NCBI GenBank assembly: GCA_029582165.1
Contig: CM055881.1
Span: 41,064,350 to 41,128,349, forward strand
Length of the DNA: 64,000 nt
Source of the DNA: Portulaca oleracea
Taxonomy: Eukaryota > Streptophyta > Magnoliopsida > Caryophyllales > Portulacaceae
Direction of reading: 5' to 3'
Part shown: one piece after another, positions 23,832 to 33,203 of the stretch
Layout of the letters: every line of letters begins with the position of its first letter
How positions within the stretch are numbered: position 1 is the stretch's first letter
Made by a program: the position numbers and the translations under genes
Notes under the pieces: generated by a model
What the model was told of the DNA's origin: nothing
Database searches by the model: none
The model's input: only the letters and a program-made list of their open reading frames with translations

Positions 23832-24008
23832 AGGGAGAGCTTGTTATGAATTTTGGGAAAAAATTTTCTTAGGCAAAAATATAGGAAATGGTGGTTTTAT
23901 CATGAAAGTTTTTGCAATGTCAACTTACATCCAAATAAAAGAAAATAAGTTAATTCTAGAAAATTGGTAATTTTTTCAGGGTTTTTGATCAACTAAACGC
24001 ATCCTAAA
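23832..24008. mobile_element. MITE-like element, family 3, decayed
   Basis: The start AGGGAGAGCTTGTTATGAAT and the end TTTTTGATCAACTAAACGCA match the ends of the better copy at 51416-51663 (start AGGGAGAGTATGGTAGG, end TTTTTGATCAACCAGACGTA). The interior shares GGAAATGGTGG and CATCCAAATAA words. Confidence 0.55.
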
Positions 24009-24479
24009 CGACCTTTGATTCATGAAACTATTTCTATTATTTTCAACTTATTATCCATGATAAATAAATCTAAAAAATAATTTAATTTAAAATTAATATT
24101 TCAAAGTTTCGCTTAGGTGTGTTACAGAGGACTCGAATGTAATATGTTTATTTTTAAATTTTACGATTCAAAAAAGACTGATTCAACTTGACTAAAAATT
24201 TAGAAATCATTTATTGTATATTATTCGATGAAGAAGAAATCGAGAAGGTTTATGAAATATTTTAAAGAAAGTTTTAGTAAATTTAATAAGTAGAGTAATC
24301 ATTTTAAGGATATCGAAGATATTAAGGAAAGAAATTTGAATAATTTAACAAGACTTTATAATTTTAATAGTAAAATAATTGGGCTTTGAGAACACATATT
24401 TTAGGAAAAGCAAAGCAAATTGAACAGTAATGGTAATTTAATAAAAATAGGGTGTTTTTTTTGTTTTACAGTCTTGTGG

Positions 24480-24720
24480 TGACGGTGTCACGTGGTTGGG
24501 GGACCCACAATGGATCACATTCACACCCCTTTGATAAGGGCCCCTCAATAAAAATAATAATAATTTAGGAAAAAAGAAAAGTGATAGTGAGAGAGTGAGT
24601 GGAAGCACGTGGTGTGACCTGTCGTTAGTGTGCCAGCAAATAGGAATAGAAGGATTGCCCAACTCACTCACGCCCTGCTTGTCACGTGCCTTCCCTCCTC
24701 CTTTCTTTTTCCAACCCCAT
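24480..24720. promoter_or_regulatory. G-box cluster
   Basis: Three CACGTG boxes (24489, 24606 and 24683) lie within 200 bp, with GGGGGACCCACAATGG and AGTGAGTGGAAGCACGTGG. As with the other islands, no coding gene starts nearby. A family 2 MITE begins immediately downstream at 24732. Confidence 0.4.
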
Positions 24721-24731
24721 TTTTACTTTTT

Positions 24732-24895
24732 AGGTCATGTTATTTGAATGGATAAAATGATGTTTGTATGGATTATATTAGATTCTTTTTTAGGAAATTG
24801 TGTTTTTAGAGAGAATGTTTTATCGTAGAATTGTGTAAGGTTTGGATTGGATTGGATTTGATTGGAAAGAGTTATCAATCCAAATAACAAGGCCT
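24732..24895. mobile_element. MITE, family 2
   Basis: Left end AGGTCATGTTATTTGAATGG and right end TCCAAATAACAAGGCCTA are inverted repeats. The interior has TGGATTATATTAGATTC and TTGGATTGGATTGGATTTGA. About 164 bp. Confidence 0.7.
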
Positions 24896-25591
24896 AATCG
24901 GTCCTTCCTATTTTATCTATTATCTTAGATTTAAACCATCTCTGATAGTGAATTTAAATTCGACTTACTGTTGATATGATATTGGATGATAATGAACTGA
25001 GGTTGTATAGAACATTTTAGTGGTGAAAATGATACCTGACTGTAAGAATTTCACGAGACGAGTTTGATTGTGAGTTATCAAACAAATATTTTTATATTTT
25101 TTCTCCTCATCCAGACATCCACCTCATTTTTATCAATATAATCCAATTAAATACATTATTAAGTAGCACTCACTTACTTTTTTTAATTAATATGAGTCAT
25201 ACTCATGTTTACAACTGAAAAGCCAGCTAGACAAAGAGACTAGTCTTGACTCTCTTATAGGGGTCCACAAATTCCACATCATCCATTGAACCAATCTTAA
25301 ATTTAATGTTGTGGGTTGTCTTATGTACTGGGTAAACTTGAAGATACATAGCATCGGCGGTTAGATTTAAAGGTTCATCGATTAGTCTTTAAAAATGTAG
25401 AATGTAACATTCTTACTCCTAATTTACAATTTGGAGAGACTATTTTCAACTGATCCGAAATTTAGAGATCAATCGCTATCTACTACCCTATGGAGCCAAA
25501 ACAAATGAGGTTTAATGGAGAAAAAACAAGGCCTAAATTTTTTTTGCAGCCAACAATGAAGGTTATGCTATTGCATCATGTAAAAGCGAGT

Positions 25592-25811
25592 AGGCCCTGT
25601 TCTTTGGTTAGGTTGGATGTAACTCTCCCAACTTATCTTAACTTATCCAAATTTATCCAAACCTAACACAATTTTCTAAAAAAGCATATACTCTAAAAAC
25701 ACAATTCCTCAAAAAAATTATAATTTATCATAACTTATATCCCAACTTTTCCTTATTTATCATAACTTATTCATCTAAATATGAAAATAAGCTAACAAAA
25801 GAACAGGGCCT
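25592..25811. mobile_element. MITE, family 2
   Basis: Left end AGGCCCTGTTCTTTGGTTAG and right end TAACAAAAGAACAGGGCCTA form inverted repeats, flanked by GAGT and CATG. The interior is AACTTATCC words. About 220 bp; the best preserved terminal sequences of family 2 in this window. Confidence 0.8.
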
Positions 25812-26700
25812 ACATGTCCTGTGATGCTTCGTCGTTGACAAGGCCTGAGGCCTCAACCAACCATAGTCTCTCATGAAAGTGAATTGGGCTAAGAAACAAA
25901 ATGAGCGTAGGTCCATTTGTTTCAAGTTATGGGCTTATTTTATTGGGCCCAAGTAAATAATTGAAGAAGTCAGGTGGTATTCCTAATTTCCTATAGCCTA
26001 TAGGCTTTTAAAAGTGCTCATGTGAGGTGGGCATTTACTGATTGACGAGACTCTTTAACGATATTTTTAGGATAAGTTTTTATTGTACCATATACAAGAA
26101 CAAGAGGGGCGCTCAACGTTGTTACAACGAGTAAACTCTCAAGCCACCTGATGAAGATTTGAGAGTGACTGATAGAGAAGAGGTTGATTGAGAATTTTGG
26201 ATGTCTGAGAATTAATTTGAGTTTATGCCTGTGAGATCGAATACAAAAGTTATCTATCTTTTTGTGTTGTATGGAACAATGTAAGGTCCTCTCTAACCCT
26301 TTTTATTACAAGGGTATGGATGAGGTACCGTGGAGTATGCTTTTCCTATTAGTTCTGATGTTGAGTCGAGCAAGAGATTCAATAATAAGGTTGAGCTTTT
26401 ACGTGATAGCTTGGCATCTATGGGTTTTAGGTTGAGGAAGAAGTATAGGAAGTGTTGTTTTTGTAGGATGAAGATGGAGTATATGAGTTTGGCCCTGACC
26501 TGCAAATTTTTGAGTTAGGAGGATCTCTAACACATTGAAATTCAGTTCTTTTCTGTAATTGGTTAAGTGGTTGTGCTAATAAATTGATAAAATATAGACA
26601 AATTTGGTAAAATATAGATACATGTGAAAATATTTATAATTTTTTAAAGATATTGTGACTAAGACAAGTCCAATTATTTATTAAATATATATAGTAATTT
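25812..26700. other. Gene-free stretch with a possible LINE remnant
   Basis: No host gene was recognised. GGGCCCAAGT at about 25946 and a GC-richer patch at 25815-25880 are the only compositional features. A plus-strand open frame at about 26330-26470 reads VESSKRFNNKV then DSLASMGFRLRKKYRK. This echoes the reverse-transcriptase segment of the LINE at 13.6 kb (SSERLNDKV, DTLDSKGFRVSRSKTEY), so it is probably a very small LINE remnant. Confidence 0.4.
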
Positions 26701-27116
26701 TTTAAGGGAATTTCTACCATAGTTGAAAATATTGAATTCAATAATAACCATTAGATTTAAGATGAAAAATCTGATTTTTGATTTAATCACATCCCCCTCC
26801 CACACGTCTGAAACAAAAAAGAAAAAACTTCTATCATATTTCCTATTATACCCCTTCCACTCTTTTAAAATAATTTTTTTTTTTAAAAAAAACTTTCTTC
26901 TGTTCTTGATTGGAAAAACGCTCATCGACATCTCAATGGCTACCCCTACCCTCTTCACCCCCATATTAATGGTTATATTTACTCTGTTTCATATTTACTC
27001 TGTTTCACCCCTACCCTCACAACAAAACTATAAATCAGGGACTTTTGCCCCATTTTTTTGGTTTTTTTTTTCTTTTCTTGAATCTTGTAAAAATGGGGAA
27101 ATTCAAAAGAGGAAAA

Positions 27117-27500
27117 TTAAAAGGGTGATGATAAGTGTCTTACCCAAGACACTCCTTAAATGTCTTCTCCCTTATAAAATCAATACTTATTATCGTTTTT
27201 GACCCCAATTTTTTTGACAGATACTATTAATTATCAATTATAAGAAGCTTGGAATGTGTTGGCTACGCCAACAATTAAAATTGACACCCTAACGAATGAA
27301 CCCCATCCGTTGGGTATATTTTAGACGTTTTTTTGTAAATTTTTAAAAATATAGATAAAAGTGTGATTTTATACAATTTATATATATTATTATAGTTATA
27401 GAAGTCAATCATGTAACTTTTTTCTAATTTAATTCACAAATATATAGATTTTCTATAATGACAAAATACGTGTCTTGCACAAGACTTTTATCATTTCCCA
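27117..27500. mobile_element. Nested inverted-repeat element inside the Mutator-like element
   Basis: The left part GGGTGATGATAAGTGTCTTA followed by CCCAAGACAC pairs with the reverse complement of the right part (GGGAAATGATAAAAGTCTTG then TGCAAGACACG). The left arm plus its inner flank, through CTATTAATTATCAATTATAA and GAAGCTT, recurs in inverse orientation at about 34030-34175. Confidence 0.5.
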
Positions 27501-27599
27501 AATTAAAAAGTGGGTGACTAATTTGTGCTGCGAATTTGAATTGGATTCTGGGGGGGGGGGGATTCGATTTCGTAAGTCGTAATAGTCTGAATTGCTAGA

Positions 27600-27913
27600 T
27601 ACCGAGGAAAAGGAGAGCCAAGATCTGCAGACGACGGGATGCGGCGAAGGTCGGTGTCGATGGAGCTTCAGAAGTTGAAGGAGGACTCCACGGGCGAATA
27701 AGGAGACTGAATTCCAGTGCCATGGAGAGTAAAGCCGAGAGAATGAGATGTCGAGATCGGGTGCAGTGGGGTGCAGCGAAGGTCGGTGGAGATGGAGCGC
27801 CAAGATCTGCAGACGGCGCTGATGGTGATGTGGTCGAAGATGGAGGTGAGTTTTGTGATGATGAGTGGCAAGATGTCGGGGCCGATGTTGAACCAAGCTG
27901 ACATAGTTGAAAT
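27600..27913 (-). pseudogene. F-box domain fragment captured in the Mutator-like element
   Basis: From the ATG at 27904 the minus strand encodes IGPDILPLIITKL then TISAVCRSWRSIS, a good F-box (about residues 7-40) of the type found in plant F-box/DUF295-like and related proteins. The frame then breaks. A second copy of the coding words for the CRSWRSI to TDLR region appears at about 27604-27665 in another frame (CRSWLSFSSVSSNSDYY in a third frame). No substrate-binding domain follows. F-box proteins are SCF ubiquitin-ligase adaptors, but this is a fragment and I would not expect a functional protein. Confidence 0.6.
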
Positions 27914-28526
27914 GAGAGAGGAAAATAGAGCGACATTGTTCAGTTTGACATGGTAGTAGAGAGAGAAAAGAGAGATAAAGAGTAAAAAAAAAACCCGGCT
28001 ATTTTTGGATGTTAATTGAAAGTGTGGGGTTAAATTGGTAATTCAGCCTAGTATAAAATATGTCTGACACTCTAAATCAGTTAAACGTGGGGAGTAAGAA
28101 GGGAGACAATGAATTGTAATAAAGGGAAAATCTGACTTTAATTCAAAGGCTGATATTCATTCTAAATTAATCAATGGTGTACAATTGTCAACTACTATAG
28201 TTGAAAACTTTTTCACTTATGGTAGAATTTTCAATTTTTTAAATATAAATATGGATACTGCAGATAAACTTAACCAGGGAAGTAGTTAACGATCAAATTT
28301 ACGATGAATAAATGCGTACCGTAGGAAATTAGGAATAGTAATAACTGCAACCTCATTTAGGCACGAAAAATAAAATAAAATAAAATAAAAACAACCAAGC
28401 CAGTTTTCGTGTTTCCTTCCTTGGTGCCGTGCAAGCAAAAATCCGCAAAATTTTCAGATTCACATTTTCACATTTTCCTCACTCTCTCCTTCTCTCTCTT
28501 TCAATCTTATCCTCCTCGATCCAACA

Positions 28527-29897
28527 ATGGCGGATCTTCCCTTTCTCGATTTCCCAGAAGATCATGACGATGGCGTCGAAGAAGCTGAAGAAGAACACTT
28601 CACCGTCACCCTTGATTCCCACCCTAACTGGTCTCAAATCCCCGACTTCAGGTCGCCGCCACCCAGCCGCCGCCACTCCGCCACCCCCTACGACGGCGTC
28701 GTGTTCTCCGGCGATGAATCCGGTGGAATATCAGGATCCGATCATGTCGAGCGGAAGAACCAGGTAACCTTCGTTATGGATTTGTTTCATCAACGGGTGG
28801 AGCAGTCTGATTCCATGGGGGCGGAGGAATTTGGGTTAGGGTTTGTAAACGGGTCGAGTTTGGAGGTGATTGAGGAAGATGGTTGTGAAATGGGTGGGAA
28901 TGGGTCGATTGAGGAATTGGGGTTAGGGTTAGGGTTAGGGTTCGGAGATGGGATTCGATTTGATGGGGATAGTGATGAAGATGAGGATGAAGATGATGAT
29001 TGTGATTGTTATTGTGATTGTGATTCTGGGGAGGAATTTGTCGTTGCGCATGAAGATCATGGCGATCGAAGTAGTCTGGTGCGAATGGGGGGTATTAGGG
29101 TAGTCGAAATCGATTCGGGTTCAGATTCGGATTCGGATCTGGAAGTGGGAAATCGATTCGGGTTGTTAGGAATTAATTTGCACTCTGAGGATGAAGATTA
29201 TGCAGCTGAGAATCTGAATGATGATGATATCGACATCCCCCTTTGTTGGGACTCATTCCAATTGGAAGATCACAGTGAATTGGACAACAACAACAACAAT
29301 GATTTCGAGTGGGAGGAGGTGGATGATCACGATGGCGATCGGGAGAACAGAGAAATCCTCAGCTTCGTAGCCGAGCCTGACCCGGATGAGGAGGAAGGAT
29401 CCATTTCCATCCTACCCATTTCGGGCTTCGATGAAGAAGAAGATCAAGTGATTGCCCGAAGAGGGCTAGAATGGGAGATGCTAATGAGTGTCGAAAGGAA
29501 CCTAGAATTGGATGCCGACCCGGGTCCCTATTTCAGTGACCATGATGACAACAGTTACACCACCGAGTACGAGCTCATGTTCGGCCCGTTGGCTGACGGA
29601 GAGAACCCGCTTTTGGCCCGCCCGCCTGCCTCGAAATCCGTCGTCTCGAGCCTCCCCTCGGTGGTGATCACGCGGGAGGATGTGGTCAACGACAAGGCTC
29701 TCTGTGCGGTGTGCAAGGATAAGATGGAGGTCGACGAGGTTGCCAAGAAGTTGCCGTGCTGTCATTGGTACCACGGGGAGTGTATTCTCCCGTGGCTGGG
29801 GATCAGGAACACGTGTCCGGTGTGTCGGTATGAACTGCCCACGGATGACCCGGATTATGAGCACAGAAGGGCCCGCAGAGCGGCTCGGATCCTGTGA
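28527..29897 (+). CDS. RING-H2 E3 ubiquitin ligase, CIP8-like, intronless
   Basis: A single exon encodes 456 residues. The first 380 are highly acidic (runs of Asp/Glu, for example DEDEDEDDDCDC near residue 155 and DDDIDIPLCWDSF near 235) and probably disordered. A RING-H2 finger follows: Cys393-X2-Cys396, Cys411-X-His413, His416-X2-Cys419, Cys430-X2-Cys433, in the context LCAVCKDKM ... LPCCHWYHGECILPWL ... CPVCRYELP. This finger matches the CIP8/RING1-like group of plant E3 ligases, which recruit an E2 through the RING (family knowledge). Substrates are unknown. The ATG at 28527 follows a CT-rich leader with no earlier in-frame ATG seen. An in-frame GGGTTA repeat (28921-28942) encodes LGLGLGLG. 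Exact family member uncertain. Confidence 0.93.
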   Translation: MADLPFLDFPEDHDDGVEEAEEEHFTVTLDSHPNWSQIPDFRSPPPSRRHSATPYDGVVFSGDESGGISGSDHVERKNQVTFVMDLFHQRVEQSDSMGAEEFGLGFVNGSSLEVIEEDGCEMGGNGSIEELGLGLGLGFGDGIRFDGDSDEDEDEDDDCDCYCDCDSGEEFVVAHEDHGDRSSLVRMGGIRVVEIDSGSDSDSDLEVGNRFGLLGINLHSEDEDYAAENLNDDDIDIPLCWDSFQLEDHSELDNNNNNDFEWEEVDDHDGDRENREILSFVAEPDPDEEEGSISILPISGFDEEEDQVIARRGLEWEMLMSVERNLELDADPGPYFSDHDDNSYTTEYELMFGPLADGENPLLARPPASKSVVSSLPSVVITREDVVNDKALCAVCKDKMEVDEVAKKLPCCHWYHGECILPWLGIRNTCPVCRYELPTDDPDYEHRRARRAARIL

Positions 29898-30993
29898 TGT
29901 GAAAGGTTAGAAGAAGCAGGTTGAAAAATTTTCAATGTGTAGGTTTGAGGTTTGTGCAATGTAGTTGTAGAATGAACTGTGTTTTGGTAATGGTGAATTG
30001 GGAATCTGAACTAAGGAGGAATTGTATATGATGTGTTGATATAACTTGACAGGGATTTGGTCACTTTGTTGGACATTCTGATGTTTATGGCTGTCTGAAC
30101 TTGTAGTTGTACATAAACCTGTTTGTCTCAAGTCTGAGATCTCCTTCATTCATTCACGAATGTATTCATTCTTTATGAGCTTTCATTTTGAGGCCTTGTG
30201 CTTTGGTTGAGTTATTTTCAGATTTGGATGGATAAGTTAGGATAAGTTGAGATAGGTTGTGATGTTTTTTGGGGGAATTGTGTAAATTTGGATAAGCTAG
30301 GATATGTTTGGATAGGTTAGTTCAGCCTAACCAAAGAACATGGCCTGAGTTTGAGTTTAGCCTGTTTTTGGTAGAAGAAAGTGATTAAAGCCTTTCAAGA
30401 AACTATTTTTTCATGGAATAGTAGGCGGTAGATGGTTTCTATATTGAAAGTAGATTACGAAATTTAGGGGTAACACTTAGGCGAGGTTTCAGAGTATTGG
30501 TTTAGGTTTTATCTCACCTGGGTAAGATTTCGGAGTATTGATTTTAGTTTCAGTTAGAATTTCTTTTCTTTTTCTTTAGACGGACTGTGGTGATACGAGG
30601 TCTGATTATGTAGTTTGGTGTGTGGGTAATCTTGTTCTGGGTTATGCTGTTTGCCCTTACGAAGGGCATTGTTTCTTTTACTCGTGTAGGGTAAAGCTTC
30701 ATGAAATGAAGCATGATTTCATACTCTGTAACCATTTTAAAACCCAAACCGAAAATGTTGCAATGAATTGACCTAATATCATCGAGGTATTGCCCGAACA
30801 GCAGACATGAAGGCTAAAAATACAGTGCAATTCAGTAGGAAACTACACCACAAAAGAACTGAAAGAGCTTCAAACTCAAAATTTAAGGCTTTAACTCTTC
30901 AAAAAAAAGAGGACCCAAAAATGTTGGGACTTTCCTAATATACAGATTCCAACTGCAACAATCAGAACCTTCAATTCACATACTAAAAAATCG
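29898..30993. other. 3' region between RING gene and unknown gene
   Basis: The 3' untranslated region of the RING gene probably extends to about 30180. A family 2 MITE lies at 30191-30346. The rest is AT-rich without recognisable genes. The two flanking genes converge here, so the end near 30780-30993 should contain the 3' untranslated region of the minus-strand gene. Confidence 0.5.
30191..30346. mobile_element. MITE, family 2
   Basis: Left end AGGCCTTGTGCTTTGGTTGA and right end GCCTAACCAAAGAACATGGC form inverted repeats. The interior is GGATAAGTTAGGATAAGTTG words. About 156 bp, just beyond the probable RING gene 3' end. Confidence 0.75.
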
Positions 30994-33203
30994 TCAACTG
31001 TTGCTCTTCTTCTGTGGGGTTATGTTACCATTTTGAACATTCGGACGTGTCTCTGATCTAGATGCTGCTGCTGCTGAATCCTTGTCTCGGTCCACAAAAC
31101 CCTGTTTAGGGTCTGCAAAGGATAGAGTAGGAGACCACCTGCATACATGAAAGAACCCAAGACACAGCTGAGTTTACCGGCGCCATATTAAGGATACAAC
31201 ATATGGTTAAACACCACAAGTTTCAGCATATCCTTTACCTGCTTGCTTTTATGATTTCATCGTCTATATTGACCGTAAGGTCAAATATTTCACCTACACC
31301 CAAGAATGCATTGTTATCAGTAATAGCTACAACACAAGAAGTTTCGAAAAGACTAAGGAAAAGCCTGCTTATGGCGCGCGTTTGGTAGTTTCCTGGGAAA
31401 GATTTTCCGAGGAAACCCCCCCCCTCCCCAAGCAACTATCAGTAATATAGAGCGACCTAGAGTGCATTAAAACAATGTGGTCCCCAAACTGTCAATATTT
31501 AGAAACATTGATCACCTCCCAACAATCTTTTGGAGTAACATATGCCTGTTGTTTACATTTCCCAAATTTCGGGAACGCTGTACACTACGCGAAGCTAGAT
31601 TTACATTCTCTGGCAGCAGCAACTCTTAGTTCTTTTATACGGTTGGCTGGCTGCAGTGCCACAACAAACCGCACTTTGCCAAAACCCACCACAATCAATT
31701 TTTTCACATTTACCAATACAATTTACATTTATAAAAAACAAAATCTACCACAACTTACCAATAACCCACCACAATTCCACCACACCCATCACAATTCCAC
31801 CACACCGCACCGCGCCATACCGCAGCCGGCCATATAAAAGAACAGGGCATATACAGAGCTTGGGGAGATCCAGATATAGGCAAATACTGTCAGCAAAGGG
31901 AACCAAGAAGGAAAATTTACCTCCGTAGATGTCCTTGTTGGAGAAGTATTTCGCCCTCAAACGACAAGCATAATCAGCTTCATATTTCTGGTACTTCGAA
32001 ATCTCCTCTGAAGTGAAGTAACTGCAAGTTTTAACAGAGGAGATTCCAGTCAAGCAAGCAAGATCCACGTTCAAATAAAACAGAACTTCAAACCCACGAG
32101 TACACCGGAAAAGCACATAATTTACAGGATGTCCTCCTTCTATGATTCTGACTATGATCTTTGAAGGTTGAATTTTCATGGATACATGCCTCAAGCTTAA
32201 GAAACAAGAATACTCTTTCACAATCTAATTGTATTTGTATCTGTTATAATGTTTCCAGATGTAGGACTTCAACTGACCCCTTTGATACTGTAAAAAATAA
32301 CCTTTGTGTAGTTATATACACAGATTACAGTATTCGATTGCAAACACCATTTCTAACTACGAGTGCGTTCGGTTGGTTAAAAACCTCGGGGAAATGGTCA
32401 ATTTTCCGGTGTTGACTAATTTTCCTCATATTTGGGCGTAGGTGACCTTGGAAAAAATTTTACGGGGGCCACCAACTCCTACATTTTCCTACGGAAAACT
32501 TCTCTTTTAGGGAGGGTTAAGGCAAATTTTTCCTGGGGAATAGGAAACTTCTCATGGAATGGAAAATTTTCCCTGAGTTCTTACCAAACGCTGCCTAAAA
32601 AACACAATGCAGCATGTAAAGTATGAATGAATTCAAACCCAAATGGAATTTCTAGGTTGTGCCCAATATATGAAACTTTTCTCATAAAATTGGCAGCAGA
32701 TTCAACCCTCTCACCAATTGATCTAAACCTCAAAAACAATCTCAACAATCTAAATAATTCTTCAAACACCCATATTCAAAACTCAAAAAGGGTTTGATTC
32801 CCACACACAAAAATCGCATAAAAACAAACAAGAAAATCGAAAGAGAGAAAAGTACTGGAATCCGTCATGAATCGGAGGCTTGTCGTCCATCTGAGGCCGA
32901 GCAGAAGCACCAGTATCCATGGCGGTATCCTCCACTTCTTCTTCTTTCGCTCCTGAGGGTTTGGGAACCCCTTCTTTCTGCGAAATTAGAAACCCTAATT
33001 ATTCGAAATCAAATGAACAATTCGAAGAAATAGAGAGGGAGAGAGAGAGATACCAGAGGAGAGAGAGGAGGTGGAGGAGGATTTGTGGAAGAGCCTTGGG
33101 AGTGGGAAGGAGAGTGAGAAGGGTTTTGAATTTGAATGGGGTTAGGGTTAGGGTTAGGGCTTGTGATGGGATTGTTGTCAGTATGAGTAGCATCAGTCGC
33201 CAT
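30994..33203 (-). CDS. Conserved plant protein of unknown function, five exons
   Basis: Exons on the minus strand: 33203-33054, 32977-32856, 32021-31921, 31293-31239, 31138-30994, giving 190 residues with matching phase throughout. I do not recognise the family. The N-terminal 55 residues are Pro/Asn/Ser-rich (the PNPNPNP is encoded by a telomere-like CCCTAA repeat). An acidic stretch follows (KEEEVEDTAMDTG). The probable conserved core is residues 88-150: KPPIHDGFHYFTSEEISKY, then KYFSNKDIYGGEIFDLTV, then IKASRWSPTLSFADPKQGF. The C-terminus is polar (AAAASRSETR, PQKKSNS). No signal peptide or membrane segment is visible, so a soluble protein is likely. Introns hold a family 1 and a family 3 MITE. 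Splice sites are good, and the YF...KYE...IFD core looks under selection; that is inference. Confidence 0.8.
31374..31440. mobile_element. Fragment of family 3 MITE
   Basis: GCGCGTTTGGTAGTTTCCTG followed by GGAAAGATTTTCCGAGG matches one end of family 3. The rest is missing or replaced by a C-rich run. It lies in the intron between exons 3 and 4 of the unknown gene. Confidence 0.45.
31624..31849. mobile_element. MITE, family 1, intronic
   Basis: Left end TTAGTTCTTTTATACGGTTG and right end GCCATATAAAAGAACAGGGC are inverted repeats. The interior shares TTTTCACATTTACCAATACA with the copy at 21842. It sits in the intron between exons 3 and 4 of the unknown gene. Confidence 0.75.
32362..32596. mobile_element. 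MITE, family 3, intronic
   Basis: Left end GTGCGTTCGGTTGGTTAAAA with GGGGAAATGGTCAATTTTCC, and right end CTTACCAAACGCTGCCTAAA. The interior contains GGAAAACTTCTCTTTTAGGG and GGAAAATTTTCCC. About 235 bp, in the intron between exons 2 and 3 of the unknown gene. Confidence 0.65.

Larger units (their letters stand above)
26706..28232. mobile_element. Mutator-like element carrying an F-box gene fragment (Pack-MULE-like)
   Basis: The left end begins GGGAATTTCTACCATAGTTG. The reverse complement of the right end begins GAAAATTCTACCATAAGTGA. Similarity continues, with gaps, for about 80-100 bases (ACCATT then GATTTAA-type words in both), giving long degenerate terminal inverted repeats. Both sides are flanked by AATTTTTTAA (26696-26705 and 28233-28242), a 10-bp duplication close to the 9 bp usual for Mutator elements. 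It encodes no transposase. It contains F-box-derived sequence on the minus strand and a smaller nested element (27117-27500). Confidence 0.65.

Noticed and set aside
23537..23833. Open frames on both strands across the GC-rich island at 23.6 kb
   Set aside because: No domain or homology recognised, and frames on both strands are expected from GC-richer sequence; treated as a G-box island.
26723..27202. 159-codon plus-strand open frame
   Set aside because: Low-complexity Phe/Lys/Leu translation of T-rich DNA inside the Mutator-like element's left part; not protein-like.
27453..27936. His/Pro/Ser-rich open frames on the minus strand overlapping the F-box fragment
   Set aside because: They are alternative frames of the captured F-box sequence; only the frame from 27904 shows a domain.
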